Source: Candidatus Zixiibacteriota bacterium
Lineage (GTDB): Bacteria > Zixibacteria > MSB-5A5 > GN15 > JAAZOE01
Length of the DNA stretch: 64,000 nt
Reading direction: 5' to 3'
Assembly: GCA_030668485.1 (NCBI GenBank)
Contig: DAOUTW010000009.1
Location: forward strand, 30,532 to 94,531
Shown here: positions 55,181 through 63,822 of the stretch, one piece after another
How the letters are laid out: every line of letters begins with the position of its first letter
Position numbering within the stretch: the first letter of the stretch is position 1
The notes under the pieces: model-generated
Database searches by the model: none
The model's input: the letters and a program-made list of their open reading frames with translations, nothing else
What the model was told of the DNA's origin: nothing
Position numbers and translations under genes: made by a program

Positions 55181-55238
55181 GAGGATGATCGCATACTCAA
55201 GGCTGAACTGGTCGGAATGTCGGGAATAGGATTTGGAT

Positions 55239-57053
55239 ATGAAGCAAAAGTGTCAGGGAAGCACGAAATCGGGAAAACCATGCAAGAACAATGCTATTAA
55301 AGGCGAATTATACTGCAAGACGCATCTAATTCTCAAATATGAGAAACGCTCAAAAAGGGCAGGGCTAAGGCTTGGCAGTTTCATTAAGCATCCAGCAGTG
55401 CTGACATTCCTGGGTATATGCGCAGTAGTGAGTGTTATCGTTGCAGTCTGGCCATCGCCCACGCCACCTACAAAAGAAGATCTTGGGCAATGGATCGATG
55501 AAGGAATTCGGGAGCGTGATGAGCGGCTGGGGATTTTGCCGCCGAAGACTTTTGAGGAAATCGAAAAGACAAGCGGATTGACATGCGATACAATCGGTCA
55601 ACAACTTTGCGATCAGTTTAAGGCGGCGCAAAAGGCATTGGACGAGGGCAGATATGATGAAGCCGAAAGTACATATGTGGCGCTGGTACGAATTTTCCCG
55701 GATGTATCCGGGTTTCATTTCAACCTTGCCTATGCATACATGGAGCAATACAAGCTTGACGAGGCAGCCGATCATTATCGAAAAGCCATAGACATCGATC
55801 CGGATGATATCGCTTCTTATAATAACCTCGGTCTGACGCTTAGACGGCAAGGTTTATATACAGAAGCCCAGCGCGTGCTTCAAAAGGCGCGTGATATGGC
55901 AGAGACCGCATTTGGCAAGGATCATCCGAATACAGCGACAATAATTGACAATCTCGCGCAATTGTATATGGCACAGGGGAAATACGCCGAGGCGGAGCCA
56001 TTGTATCAGCGGGCGATTGAGATCGGGAAACAGACGCTTGGTGAGAATCACCCCGACTATGCCACATGCTTGAACAATCTCGCGGGGTCGTATGAGTCAC
56101 AGGGGAAATTAGCCAAGGCGGAGCCGTTGTATAAGCGGGCTATTGCTATCAGGAAACTGGTGCTTGGTGAGAATCATCCAGATGATGCCGGTTTTCTTAA
56201 CAATCTCGCGGGATTGTATCGTGCACAAGGGAAATACGCCGAGGCAGAGCCGTTGTATAAACAGGCGATTGAGATTGGGAAACAGACGATTGGTGAGAAT
56301 CACCCCAACTATGCAGCAAGTCTGAACAATCTTGCGGAATTGTATCGTGCACAGGGGAAATACGCCGAGGCGGAGCCGTTGTATAAGCGGGCGATTGAGA
56401 TAGACGAAAAGGCATTGGGGACGGATCATCCGGGCTTTGCCACCGACTTGAACAATCTCGCGGAATTGTATCGTGAACAGGGGAAATACGCCGAGGCGGA
56501 GCCGTTGTATAAGCAGGCGATCGAGATTGGGAAACAGACAATTGGCGAGAATCATCCCAACTACGCCAAACGGCTTAACAATCTCGCGTTATTGTATCAT
56601 GCACAAGGAAAATACGCCAAGGCGGAGCCGTTGTATAAACAGGCGATTGAGATAGATGAAAAGGCCTTGGGACCGAACCATTCGGGTTTTGCCATCAACT
56701 TGAACAATCTCGCGGGATTGTATGATGCACATGGGAAATACGCCAAGGCGGAGCCGTTGTATAAGCGGACGCTTAAGATCCTGAAAGAAACACTTGGTGA
56801 GGATCATTCCGATTTTGCCACAAGCCTGAACAATCTCGCGGGATTGTATCGTGCACAGGGGAAATACGCCGAGGCGGAGCCATTGTATAAGCAGGCATTG
56901 AATATTTTTGAAATAAATAACCTGACCGGTCATCCAAACTATATGTCCCTTCTGGGCAATACTATGACCATGTACCGCGAATGGGGGAAGGAAGAGGAGG
57001 CGCGGAAATACGCGAAGCGGTGGGCGGAGATAATGGAGGGTGGCCGGGATTAA
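55239..57053 (+). CDS. Zinc-finger, single-TM, kinesin-light-chain-type TPR protein
   Basis: 604 residues from ATG 55239 (AGGA seven bases upstream). Residues 5-29 form a small zinc site: Cys5, Cys15, Cys26, His29 (GSTKSGKPC ... LYCKTH). One membrane helix spans about 53-71 (VLTFLGICAVVSVIVAVW). After three ordinary TPRs (about 125-220) come eight 42-residue kinesin-light-chain-type TPRs (NNLAxLYxAQGKYAEAEPLY) and a degenerate ninth. The repeats would lie on the far side of the membrane from the zinc finger. Such TPRs mediate protein binding, sometimes in signalling or effector systems. The partner is unknown, and no NB-ARC or CHAT domain is nearby. Confidence 0.85.
   Translation: MKQKCQGSTKSGKPCKNNAIKGELYCKTHLILKYEKRSKRAGLRLGSFIKHPAVLTFLGICAVVSVIVAVWPSPTPPTKEDLGQWIDEGIRERDERLGILPPKTFEEIEKTSGLTCDTIGQQLCDQFKAAQKALDEGRYDEAESTYVALVRIFPDVSGFHFNLAYAYMEQYKLDEAADHYRKAIDIDPDDIASYNNLGLTLRRQGLYTEAQRVLQKARDMAETAFGKDHPNTATIIDNLAQLYMAQGKYAEAEPLYQRAIEIGKQTLGENHPDYATCLNNLAGSYESQGKLAKAEPLYKRAIAIRKLVLGENHPDDAGFLNNLAGLYRAQGKYAEAEPLYKQAIEIGKQTIGENHPNYAASLNNLAELYRAQGKYAEAEPLYKRAIEIDEKALGTDHPGFATDLNNLAELYREQGKYAEAEPLYKQAIEIGKQTIGENHPNYAKRLNNLALLYHAQGKYAKAEPLYKQAIEIDEKALGPNHSGFAINLNNLAGLYDAHGKYAKAEPLYKRTLKILKETLGEDHSDFATSLNNLAGLYRAQGKYAEAEPLYKQALNIFEINNLTGHPNYMSLLGNTMTMYREWGKEEEARKYAKRWAEIMEGGRD
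55940..56940 (+). repeat. Tandem 126-bp repeats in the TPR gene
   Basis: The marker ACAATCTCGCG/ACAATCTTGCG recurs every 126 bp, at about 56073, 56199, 56325, 56451, 56577, 56703 and 56829, with a diverged first unit upstream. Blocks such as GGGGAAATACGCCGAGGCGG are nearly identical between units at DNA level, so recent expansion or gene conversion is likely. Confidence 0.8.
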
Positions 57054-57202
57054 GAATGGCGTTTGGTCATCCGCCCCGGCGGACAATAGCGGATCATGAC
57101 CTATGCAACAAATAAATAGCGCAATCGCGGCGCATGTGGACATACGCCGCGCACGAGTCGCTTATAATTTATGTTACACTTACTGGAATGAGATCAAGAA
57201 CC

Positions 57203-57373
57203 ATGGAAAACTATTTACCGGGCTGGACTCCCCAAGGCGACAGAGTATTTGTATTTGATAATTTATCTGAGATAGGACAGAAGATCAATAAGTCTGCAGT
57301 AATCACATTTATTGATGGTGCTAAATCAATTCCCGATTTCGCCCATCGCTTTCGAAAAATCATAAATCAGTAA
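57203..57373 (+). CDS. Possible small protein or gene remnant
   Basis: A 56-residue frame (MENYLPGWTPQGDRVFVFDN start; ends FAHRFRKIINQ). An earlier ATG at 57188 would add five residues. Composition is protein-like, but there is no ribosome site and no family match that I recognise. It sits in a 489-bp gap, and could equally be a remnant of a longer gene. Confidence 0.3.
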   Translation: MENYLPGWTPQGDRVFVFDNLSEIGQKINKSAVITFIDGAKSIPDFAHRFRKIINQ

Positions 57374-57542
57374 ACCATTATAATGGGACAACATTCGCGA
57401 ATAGATCATATGGAGAGAGTGCTTTTCATTCCTGCCGGCAGACGGGGCGTCTGCCGCCCAACAGAACAATTTTATGTTGCATATTAATCCCCCAAAAGGA
57501 TACTGTAATTGATTGCTTACAAAAATACGAGGCAGATCACCC
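57374..57542. other. Intergenic hairpin region before the methyltransferase gene
   Basis: Contains a perfect eight-base inverted repeat GGCAGACG (57437-57444) and CGTCTGCC (57448-57455) with a three-base loop, without a T-run. No promoter is clear. The stretch 57054-57202, on the other side of the small frame, carries short segments also seen upstream of uvrA. Confidence 0.4.
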
Positions 57543-58298
57543 ATGAACACATATCAATCTTTCGCACCCTTCTATGCCAGAGGACCGTATCCGGATTATA
57601 GCCTGAGAATGGCTGAGCTTCTTCCCGAAATACTCAATAAATTCAGAGCATCTCCCTCGACTATTCTGGATATGGCCTGCGGCGAGGGATCATTTGCCAT
57701 AGCCATGGCCAAGCGCGGAATTCAAGCAACCGGAGTTGACCTTTCATTGCCCATGCTTCAAATTGCAAAGGAAAAGGCAAAAGAAGAACAGGTTGAAATT
57801 AGATTCATAAATCAAGACCTTCGATCCCTTTCATTCAAAAGTGAATTCGATCTGGTGACTTGTTGGTATGATAGTCTCAACTATCTCTTGACCACAGAGG
57901 ATTTGCTTGGCGCCTTTTCAGGTGCATCCCGCGCTCTCAAGGACGACGGCCTGTTCATATTTGATCTAAATACCATATACGCTTTGTCGGTAATATGGCA
58001 GCAGGAACCTTGCGCTATTGAGCAGGATTTACCGGACATATTGGAGATTCATAGAAAGTCATTCGATAACGATACTAACAACGCAACCTTGAAAATAACC
58101 GGTCTTCTCAAAGAACAAGAATCATGGAAACGGATTGATGAAACCCATATCGTTCACGGATTCACCCTTGATGAGATTAGGGAATGTGTAGAGAGAGCCG
58201 GTCTCAACGAGATCGCCTGCTGGGGAAGCATCCTCAAAATGACCGAGCCGGTATCGGATAGCGGCAAAGTCTGGTTCGTGACGCGGAAACGAGTCTAG
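57543..58298 (+). CDS. SAM-dependent methyltransferase
   Basis: 251 residues from ATG 57543 (GAGG ten bases upstream). Class I fold: motif I ILDMACGEGSFAIAMAKRG, an acidic end of strand 2 (GVDLSLPML), QDLRSL (motif II) and DLVTCWYDSLNYL. The ending segment VHGFTLDEIRECVERAGL is typical of small-molecule methyltransferases. The substrate is unknown. It stands alone. Confidence 0.88.
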   Translation: MNTYQSFAPFYARGPYPDYSLRMAELLPEILNKFRASPSTILDMACGEGSFAIAMAKRGIQATGVDLSLPMLQIAKEKAKEEQVEIRFINQDLRSLSFKSEFDLVTCWYDSLNYLLTTEDLLGAFSGASRALKDDGLFIFDLNTIYALSVIWQQEPCAIEQDLPDILEIHRKSFDNDTNNATLKITGLLKEQESWKRIDETHIVHGFTLDEIRECVERAGLNEIACWGSILKMTEPVSDSGKVWFVTRKRV

Positions 58299-58355
58299 GG
58301 TTTTATCCATACCCTTTTCCTGACATGACGGGCGTGTTTTCTCCGATCCCCCGGC

Positions 58356-58384
58356 TTGACAGGCTTGGAATATTTTAACATATT
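58356..58384 (+). promoter_or_regulatory. Predicted promoter of the TonB-dependent receptor
   Basis: TTGACA (58356-58361), a 17-bp spacer and CATATT (58379-58384), predicting a start near 58391 and a leader of about 45 nt. Confidence 0.5.
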
Positions 58385-58435
58385 GATAGTGATAATTATA
58401 GTAACAATTTATTAAATCACTCCGACGGCTGGAAA

Positions 58436-60754
58436 ATGATCCAAATCCGTTACACCTTGCTGCTTCTAATAATTCTACTGCGATTCGCGGCGGAAGATGT
58501 TACCGTTGCGGGTACATTATCCGACAATTCGGCTCTGGTCGGATCGATCACGGGGCAAGTGACCGATGCCATTACTCACAGCCCGGTACCGGCGGCAAGC
58601 GTGACCATCTCAGGCACCAGTCAGGGCGCGGTCACCGACAGCAGCGGCCGGTTCGCCATTGAAAACGTCTCCCCGGGTCATTACACACTGGTAATCAACA
58701 GTATTGCGTTCTATCCCCGCAACTTTTCCGATATTGTGGTCAACCCCGGAAAGACGACGGCTGTTTATGCTACGCTGCAATACCGTCCCTTTGAAATGGA
58801 TGGTACTCTGGTCAAGGGCAGCTATTTCACTGATACGGATTTGCACCAGACGAGTAGAATGGAGTTGTCTTCGGGAGAGATCAGCCGGTCTCCCGGATCA
58901 GCCGGCGATATCAGCCGCATCATCAAGATCCATCCGGGGGTGGCCAAGGTCGACGACCAGGTCAACAGCCTTATAGTACGCGGCGGTTCATCGGTCGAAA
59001 ACGGATTCTATGTCGACAATATCGAAGTTCCTAATATCAGTCATTTTCCGGAGAACCTCTCCGGCGGCGGCGGTTGGGGACTTCTCAACCCCGATTTCAT
59101 CGAAAATATTTCCTTTTCCGCGGGCGGTTTTTCGGCCGGTTACGGGGGGAAATTATCCTCAATTACCGAGATAAACCTCAAGGAAGGCAATTCCGAGAAA
59201 TTCGAGACCGCGGTGGATGCCAATTTTGGCGGAGTTGCTCTGACCGCCGAGGGCCCCATCAAACCGGGCCGGGGGTCGATGCTGTTTTCTTACCGGCGCA
59301 GCTTTCTGGAATTCCTGACCGACATGGTTGATTTCGATTTCATCCCCCGATTCGAAGATTATCTGGGCAAGGTGGTGTATGATATCTCATCGAGAAATCG
59401 CCTCTCTTTTCTGGTCATCGCCGGGCAGGATGATATCGATTTCAGTAAGGATCGTAGCATCGCTCAGGGCTGGTCCAAATACGGGAGGGATAAATCAAAA
59501 CAGTTTACGGCCGGAGTAAACTGGAAATATTTGTACGGCTCGAAAGGGTACTCCAACACCTCCCTGGCCTTTTTACAATCGGAGTGTTCCAACGCTTTTT
59601 TCTGGATCAGTAACGATGCCTGGAACCGGTTGATCGATACTCGAAGACGATCACTTCGACTTCGCCATGTTTCCGTTTTTCGAATAAGCGAATCGGGTCA
59701 TCTTAAATTTGGAATCGACGGTCAGTTTGTTCGCGACCGGTTCGACATAAACGTGGGCACCTGTATAAACCCCCTTGGCGGAACCTTTCCCGGCGGCAAA
59801 ATCAACCGGGAGATAAACTCCGCCTCTTCCGGTCTCTTTGCAGAATATACCGCGCGACCGATCAGGAACCTGCACACAACCCTCGGCCTCCGCTATGATT
59901 ATCACGATTTAACCGGCCATGGGCAGGTGTCGCCGCGCTTTTCATTCGCATACGATATAGCTCCCGGAACATCACTCAACGGCGCCGCCGGCATCTACTA
60001 TCAAACCATACCGATGGGCATCATCGCTCAGGACGAGTCGGCTGTCCATCTTAAAGATCCCACAGCTTATCATTATATTCTGGGGCTCAATCGCCTGATG
60101 GCCCAATCAGTCAAACTGACACTTGAAGCTTATCTGAAAAATTACAACTTTTTTCCGCTTGATACCCGACAACCGAAACTGTTTGTAATCGACGGCCTGG
60201 TCCACTGGGGTTACCTTGGATATTATAGAGCCTTGGTCGATGCTGGAAAATCGCGCGCTTATGGAATCGAGCTAACCCTGCAAAAAAGGCCGACCTCAGG
60301 TTTATACGGTATCGCGTGCGGCGCCTGGTCCAAATCGAAATATCTCGGACTGGACGGGATATGGAGAGACCGACTGGTCGATAACCGCATCACCCTGGGC
60401 CTCGAGGGCGGAATTTTGTTTAATAATGGCTGGCGCATTGGCCTTCAGTGGATTTTTGCCGGTGGCGCGCCCTATACTCCCCTCGATCTTGAGCTTTCGA
60501 AGTCTCGCAACATAGATATTTTCGATATGACCCGAATAAATGCAGAGCGGTATCCGGACTATCACATTTTGAGCCTTAGATTCGAACGGCAGTTTACTTT
60601 TCGAAAATCGAGCCTGTCTCTGTATCTTGAACTCTTCAACCTGTACAACCGGGATAACGTCTACCGCTATTATTGGAATGAGACCGAAAGAAAACAGGAT
60701 ACCTTCAATCAGTACGGCTTTGTACCCCTCTTGGGGCTGAAACTGGAGTTATGA
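58436..60754 (+). CDS. TonB-dependent receptor with carboxypeptidase-like N-terminal domain
   Basis: 772 residues. A signal peptide (YTLLLLIILLRFAAE) is followed by a carboxypeptidase-regulatory-like beta domain (about 37-112: SITGQVTDAITHSPVPAASV). Then come a plug domain (RSPGSAGDISRIIKIHPGVA, SLIVRGGSSVENGFYVDNIE) and a 22-strand barrel ending in Leu-Glu-Leu. This is the SusC/CirA-like layout found in FCB bacteria. The ligand (siderophore, cobalamin or glycan) is unknown, and no SusD or binding lipoprotein is adjacent. A terminator follows. Confidence 0.9.
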   Translation: MIQIRYTLLLLIILLRFAAEDVTVAGTLSDNSALVGSITGQVTDAITHSPVPAASVTISGTSQGAVTDSSGRFAIENVSPGHYTLVINSIAFYPRNFSDIVVNPGKTTAVYATLQYRPFEMDGTLVKGSYFTDTDLHQTSRMELSSGEISRSPGSAGDISRIIKIHPGVAKVDDQVNSLIVRGGSSVENGFYVDNIEVPNISHFPENLSGGGGWGLLNPDFIENISFSAGGFSAGYGGKLSSITEINLKEGNSEKFETAVDANFGGVALTAEGPIKPGRGSMLFSYRRSFLEFLTDMVDFDFIPRFEDYLGKVVYDISSRNRLSFLVIAGQDDIDFSKDRSIAQGWSKYGRDKSKQFTAGVNWKYLYGSKGYSNTSLAFLQSECSNAFFWISNDAWNRLIDTRRRSLRLRHVSVFRISESGHLKFGIDGQFVRDRFDINVGTCINPLGGTFPGGKINREINSASSGLFAEYTARPIRNLHTTLGLRYDYHDLTGHGQVSPRFSFAYDIAPGTSLNGAAGIYYQTIPMGIIAQDESAVHLKDPTAYHYILGLNRLMAQSVKLTLEAYLKNYNFFPLDTRQPKLFVIDGLVHWGYLGYYRALVDAGKSRAYGIELTLQKRPTSGLYGIACGAWSKSKYLGLDGIWRDRLVDNRITLGLEGGILFNNGWRIGLQWIFAGGAPYTPLDLELSKSRNIDIFDMTRINAERYPDYHILSLRFERQFTFRKSSLSLYLELFNLYNRDNVYRYYWNETERKQDTFNQYGFVPLLGLKLEL

Positions 60755-60831
60755 TTTTCGCGTTGGCACTCGCGTCGAAGGATCTGACTAACATAAGAGA
60801 CAGTTTTCATATCAAACAGGCTCCTGCCTGA

Positions 60832-60861
60832 GCCGCCGAAGGTTCACTCCGGCGGTTTTTT
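60832..60861 (+). terminator. Terminator after the TonB-dependent receptor
   Basis: Stem CCGCCG (60833-60838) with CGGCGG (60850-60855), extended by further partial pairing, then six Ts. Its weak point is the long loop. Confidence 0.65.
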
Positions 60862-60925
60862 ATGTCCTCTCACCCCCACGGGGTGAGGGGGAATGGGGTA
60901 GGGAAAACAAATAGCCGCCAGCCCT

Positions 60926-60954
60926 TTGCGTATGTCCTTAAACTAATCTGTGAT
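60926..60954 (+). promoter_or_regulatory. Possible promoter of sodN
   Basis: TTGCGT (60926-60931), a 17-bp spacer and TGTGAT (60949-60954), 30 bases before the sodN ATG. The boxes are poor but the spacing fits the other sites in the window. A nickel-responsive operator was looked for and not seen. Confidence 0.3.
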
Positions 60955-60983
60955 AACGAAATTTTGTGTTTAGGGAGGCACTT

Positions 60984-61442
60984 ATGCTTAAAAGAGGACT
61001 CTCTATTCTGGCGACCATCGCCCTGCTGCTGCCGGTAATCGCCTCGGCCCATTGCCAGATACCATGCGGCATCTACGACGATGAAGCCAGGTTCAAATTG
61101 CTCAATGAACATATCACGACGATCGAAAAATCGATGAAGCTGATCGCCGAATTATCGGCTGAGGGCGAAAAAAATTATAACCAGATCGTCCGCTGGGTAA
61201 CCAATAAGGAAGACCATGCGCAGCAGTTTATGGATATCGTTACCGCATACTTTATGGCTCAGCGGATCAAACCGGTCGATCCGTCCGACACCGAGGCCCA
61301 TGCCGAATACACGAAAAAGGTCGAGCGGCTGCACCAAATGCTGGTTTACGCCATGAAATGCAAGCAAACCATCGACAAAGCCAACACCGAGAAACTCAAA
61401 AAACTGGTTTCCGATTTCAAAGAGCTATACATGCCCAAATAG
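60984..61442 (+). CDS. sodN: Nickel superoxide dismutase with Sec signal peptide
   Basis: 152 residues from ATG 60984 (GGAGG five bases upstream). Residues 1-22 are a typical signal peptide (LSILATIALLLPVIASA). The mature protein would start HCQIPCGIYDDEARF, the nickel hook of NiSOD (His1, Cys2, Cys6, and Tyr9 of the H-C-x-x-P-C-G-x-Y motif). The rest is the four-helix bundle, normal in length. Cleavage by signal peptidase after Ala22 would expose His1 directly. In Streptomyces the leader is instead cut by a dedicated protease (SodX), and no such gene is visible here. It detoxifies superoxide, in this case in the periplasm or outside. Confidence 0.92.
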   Translation: MLKRGLSILATIALLLPVIASAHCQIPCGIYDDEARFKLLNEHITTIEKSMKLIAELSAEGEKNYNQIVRWVTNKEDHAQQFMDIVTAYFMAQRIKPVDPSDTEAHAEYTKKVERLHQMLVYAMKCKQTIDKANTEKLKKLVSDFKELYMPK

Positions 61443-61478
61443 TCATAGAACAAAATGTAAACGCTAGCAATAGTGTGT

Positions 61479-61502
61479 CACCCCCAAACTTGTTTGGGGG
61501 TG
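61479..61502. repeat. Perfect hairpin downstream of sodN
   Basis: Ten-base perfect inverted repeat CACCCCCAAA / TTTGGGGGTG with a four-base loop. There is no T-run on either side, so it is a mobile-repeat-like palindrome or an mRNA 3-prime end stabiliser rather than a simple terminator. Confidence 0.5.
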
Positions 61503-61594
61503 CAAAAGACCTGACGCTGTTGCAACCGACTCGCCAGAGCTGACAGACCACACCCCTTGAAGGCAAATCATCGTTAGATGAAAACCGCCTCGTG

Positions 61595-61614
61595 GGGCCG
61601 GGACATCCCGGCCC
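61595..61614. repeat. Palindrome between convergent sodN and RRM genes
   Basis: Nine-base perfect inverted repeat GGGCCGGGA-CA-TCCCGGCCC. The plus-strand side has CTCTTTTT nine bases later, so it may act as a weak terminator for sodN. Confidence 0.45.
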
Positions 61615-61665
61615 TGACTGTGCTCTTTTTATCAGTTTACAGAATTATACGATAGTGCGGATATC

Positions 61666-61944
61666 CTAAAACCGGCCTCGTCCGCCGCCGCCGCCACGAT
61701 CATTGTCCTGCCGCGGAGGCTTAGCTTCATCTACCTTCATCACACGACCTTCAAAATCCTGACCATCCAGGGATTCCTTGGTCTTGACCGCTTCTTCGTT
61801 GCTGGACATTTCGACAAACCCGAAACCCTTGCCCTCGATAATGTTGACGTTTACAACCTGACCATGACTGCTGAACAATTCTTTCAACTTCTCATTGTTG
61901 ACAGAGTACCCCAGGTTACCGACGTAAAGCTTATTACCTTGCAT
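61666..61944 (-). CDS. RRM RNA-binding protein
   Basis: 92 residues. One RNA recognition motif with RNP2 LYVGNL (residues 6-11) and RNP1 KGFGFVEM (39-46). A short basic, glycine-rich tail ends in RGGGGGRGRF. Small RRM proteins of this kind in cyanobacteria and other bacteria are cold-induced and bind RNA to aid translation or stability. A promoter at 62074-62102 predicts a 120-nt 5-prime leader, which fits post-transcriptional control. Confidence 0.93.
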   Translation of the reverse strand: MQGNKLYVGNLGYSVNNEKLKELFSSHGQVVNVNIIEGKGFGFVEMSSNEEAVKTKESLDGQDFEGRVMKVDEAKPPRQDNDRGGGGGRGRF

Positions 61945-62073
61945 GGCACACTCCTCAAAACCGGAGACGTCCTGTTTAAAAAGATGCGATTCAGGGGCGA
62001 AATATCAAATGGTGATTTCCAAAAGCGGGGCTGTACCTTTTCAAACAAGAAGCTCCTGCTAAAACTTACAACT

Positions 62074-62102
62074 TATATAATAAATACACCCTCGGATGTC
62101 AA
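62074..62102 (-). promoter_or_regulatory. Predicted promoter of the RRM gene
   Basis: On the minus strand: TTGACA (62097-62102), a 17-bp spacer and TATATA (62074-62079). The start near 62067 gives a leader of about 123 nt before the ATG at 61944. Confidence 0.55.
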
Positions 62103-62161
62103 GGCAAATAGGATTTATCGGTCGGCATTTAGAATAAATCAGGTCGAAGAATACGTCGGTC

Positions 62162-63541
62162 TTACATAGCGCTGAGGCCGTTGAGCGCCGCGGTTTTATA
62201 TGCTTCCGACATAGTCGGAAAATTGAATACGGTTTCGATAAAATAGTCGATGGTGCCGCCGAAAGTGATCACCGCCTGCCCGATATGAATCATATCGGTC
62301 GCCCGTTCACCGATGATATGGACGCCGAAAAGTTTTTTGGTTTTGGGGCTGAAAATCAGTTTAAGGATACCGTCATGGTCGCCGCTGATCTGGCCACGGG
62401 CCAGTTCATAGAATCGGGCCACGCCGGTTTCATATTGAATTCCCTTTTCGTTGAGGCTTTCCTCCGTTTCACCGACAATCGATACTTCGGGTATGGTATA
62501 GATACCGTATGGAAGGAGTGTATTGAGACCGGCTTTCTTCTTGCCGAAAGCATGCAATACCGACAAGCGCCCCTGATCCATAGAAACCGACGCCAATGAC
62601 GGAAAGCCGATGATATCGCCGACGGCATAAATTTTCTCAACACCGGTATGGAAATGTTTATCGACTTGAATCATCCCGCGTTTATCGGTATTGATACCGA
62701 CCTGATCGAGACCCAGATTGGCGGTATTGCCGACCCGGCCGGTGGCGAACAGAATTTTATCGGCGACGATAGATCGCCCTGACATTGTCGTCAGGCGCAC
62801 CTGGTCGTTTTTTATCTCGAGTTGATCCTTCTTGTCGCCGAGGATCACTTTAATCCGGCTTTTTCTCATCAGGAAAGTCAGAGCGTCTGATATTTCATGA
62901 TCCAGAAATGGCATCAGGCGGTCCTTGCTGTCGAGGAGGATTACCTTGACTCCCAGATTGGCAAAGATACAGGCGTATTCGCAGCCGATAACACCGCCCC
63001 CGACGATAATCATGGAACGCGGAATACGATCCAGCTTTAGGATCGTTTCGCCATCAAAAATATGGGCCTCGTCGAAGTAGACATTCGGATCACGGTATGG
63101 TCGCGAACCGGTAGAAATCACAATCGCCTCGGTCTCGAAGGTGTTGATTATTTCCGAGTCATCTCTTAATTCCACTTCATGAGGAGAGATTATTCTGCCA
63201 TAGCCGCCCATGACGGTGATCCCGTTGCGGAACAGTTTATTCTGGATAACATCGAGTTCGTTTTGCACGACATGTTTGGTGCGATACATCAATTCGCCGA
63301 TAGTAACATTGCTTTTCAGGCTGCATACCACACCGTAGACGGATCGTTGTTTTATGCCGGAGAGATAGAGAACGGTTTCTCGCAGGGTCTTGGATGGCAA
63401 AGTACCGGTATGAACGCAAACCCCTCCGACCACGCCGCGGGCCTCTAACACGCCCACTTTCTTGCGGAGTTTGGCGCCTTGAATTGCGGCTTTTTCGCCA
63501 GCCGGTCCTGACCCGATTACAATTAAATCATATTTTTCCAC
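62162..63541 (-). CDS. sthA: Soluble NAD(P) transhydrogenase
   Basis: 459 residues from GTG 63541, with AAAGG six bases upstream (GTG 63550 has no spacing). Flavin-binding IVIGSGPAGEKAAIQGAKL and NAD-binding IIVGGGVIGCEYACIFANLG motifs of the pyridine nucleotide-disulfide oxidoreductase family are present. The redox pair is replaced: GGVCVHTGTLPSK, first Cys42 kept, second is Thr47, the SthA pattern rather than lipoamide dehydrogenase. The end GGTIDYFIETVFNFPTMSEA is typical. It moves hydride between NADPH and NADH in the cytosol. Promoter and gene are monocistronic. Confidence 0.92.
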   Translation of the reverse strand: MEKYDLIVIGSGPAGEKAAIQGAKLRKKVGVLEARGVVGGVCVHTGTLPSKTLRETVLYLSGIKQRSVYGVVCSLKSNVTIGELMYRTKHVVQNELDVIQNKLFRNGITVMGGYGRIISPHEVELRDDSEIINTFETEAIVISTGSRPYRDPNVYFDEAHIFDGETILKLDRIPRSMIIVGGGVIGCEYACIFANLGVKVILLDSKDRLMPFLDHEISDALTFLMRKSRIKVILGDKKDQLEIKNDQVRLTTMSGRSIVADKILFATGRVGNTANLGLDQVGINTDKRGMIQVDKHFHTGVEKIYAVGDIIGFPSLASVSMDQGRLSVLHAFGKKKAGLNTLLPYGIYTIPEVSIVGETEESLNEKGIQYETGVARFYELARGQISGDHDGILKLIFSPKTKKLFGVHIIGERATDMIHIGQAVITFGGTIDYFIETVFNFPTMSEAYKTAALNGLSAM

Positions 63542-63681
63542 ACGAGTCACCTTTTGTCAACAATCACTGCGGCATTATCCTGTCGATTTATTTGATACAA
63601 CCACACCATATGTCATAAGTGCCCCGGAATGACCATTTTTCTGACCTTTGCGGTTCATTTCAATCTTTCCGGATTAATTAT

Positions 63682-63710
63682 ATGATACGTTATTTCCACA
63701 GCCCTGTCAA
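63682..63710 (-). promoter_or_regulatory. Predicted promoter of sthA
   Basis: On the minus strand: TTGACA (63705-63710), a 17-bp spacer and TATCAT (63682-63687). This is the best match in the window (11 of 12). The start near 63675 gives a leader of about 134 nt. Confidence 0.65.
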
Positions 63711-63822
63711 TATCGGCCCGGTCGAGATCGAATCAATGGCTTTCCCCACCTGAGAGCCAATTCAATCGCAAAAAATGAGAAATTGACCGCTTGGTGAATT
63801 TAGGGCTGGTCCCGACTATAGT

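Larger units (their letters stand above)
54374..55238. repeat. Intergenic repeat region between fumC and the TPR gene
   Basis: 865 bp without a supported gene. The left end is an array of GGCTGTCGC hairpin units (54392-54540), then a terminator (54550-54580). A middle stretch (54600-55080) of lower GC has only weak open frames. At 55115-55180 lie two more units. The arrays match the element upstream of uvrA. Confidence 0.6.

Noticed and set aside
62162..63541. Lipoamide dehydrogenase or mercuric reductase
   Set aside because: The second redox Cys is Thr (CVHTGT), as in SthA.
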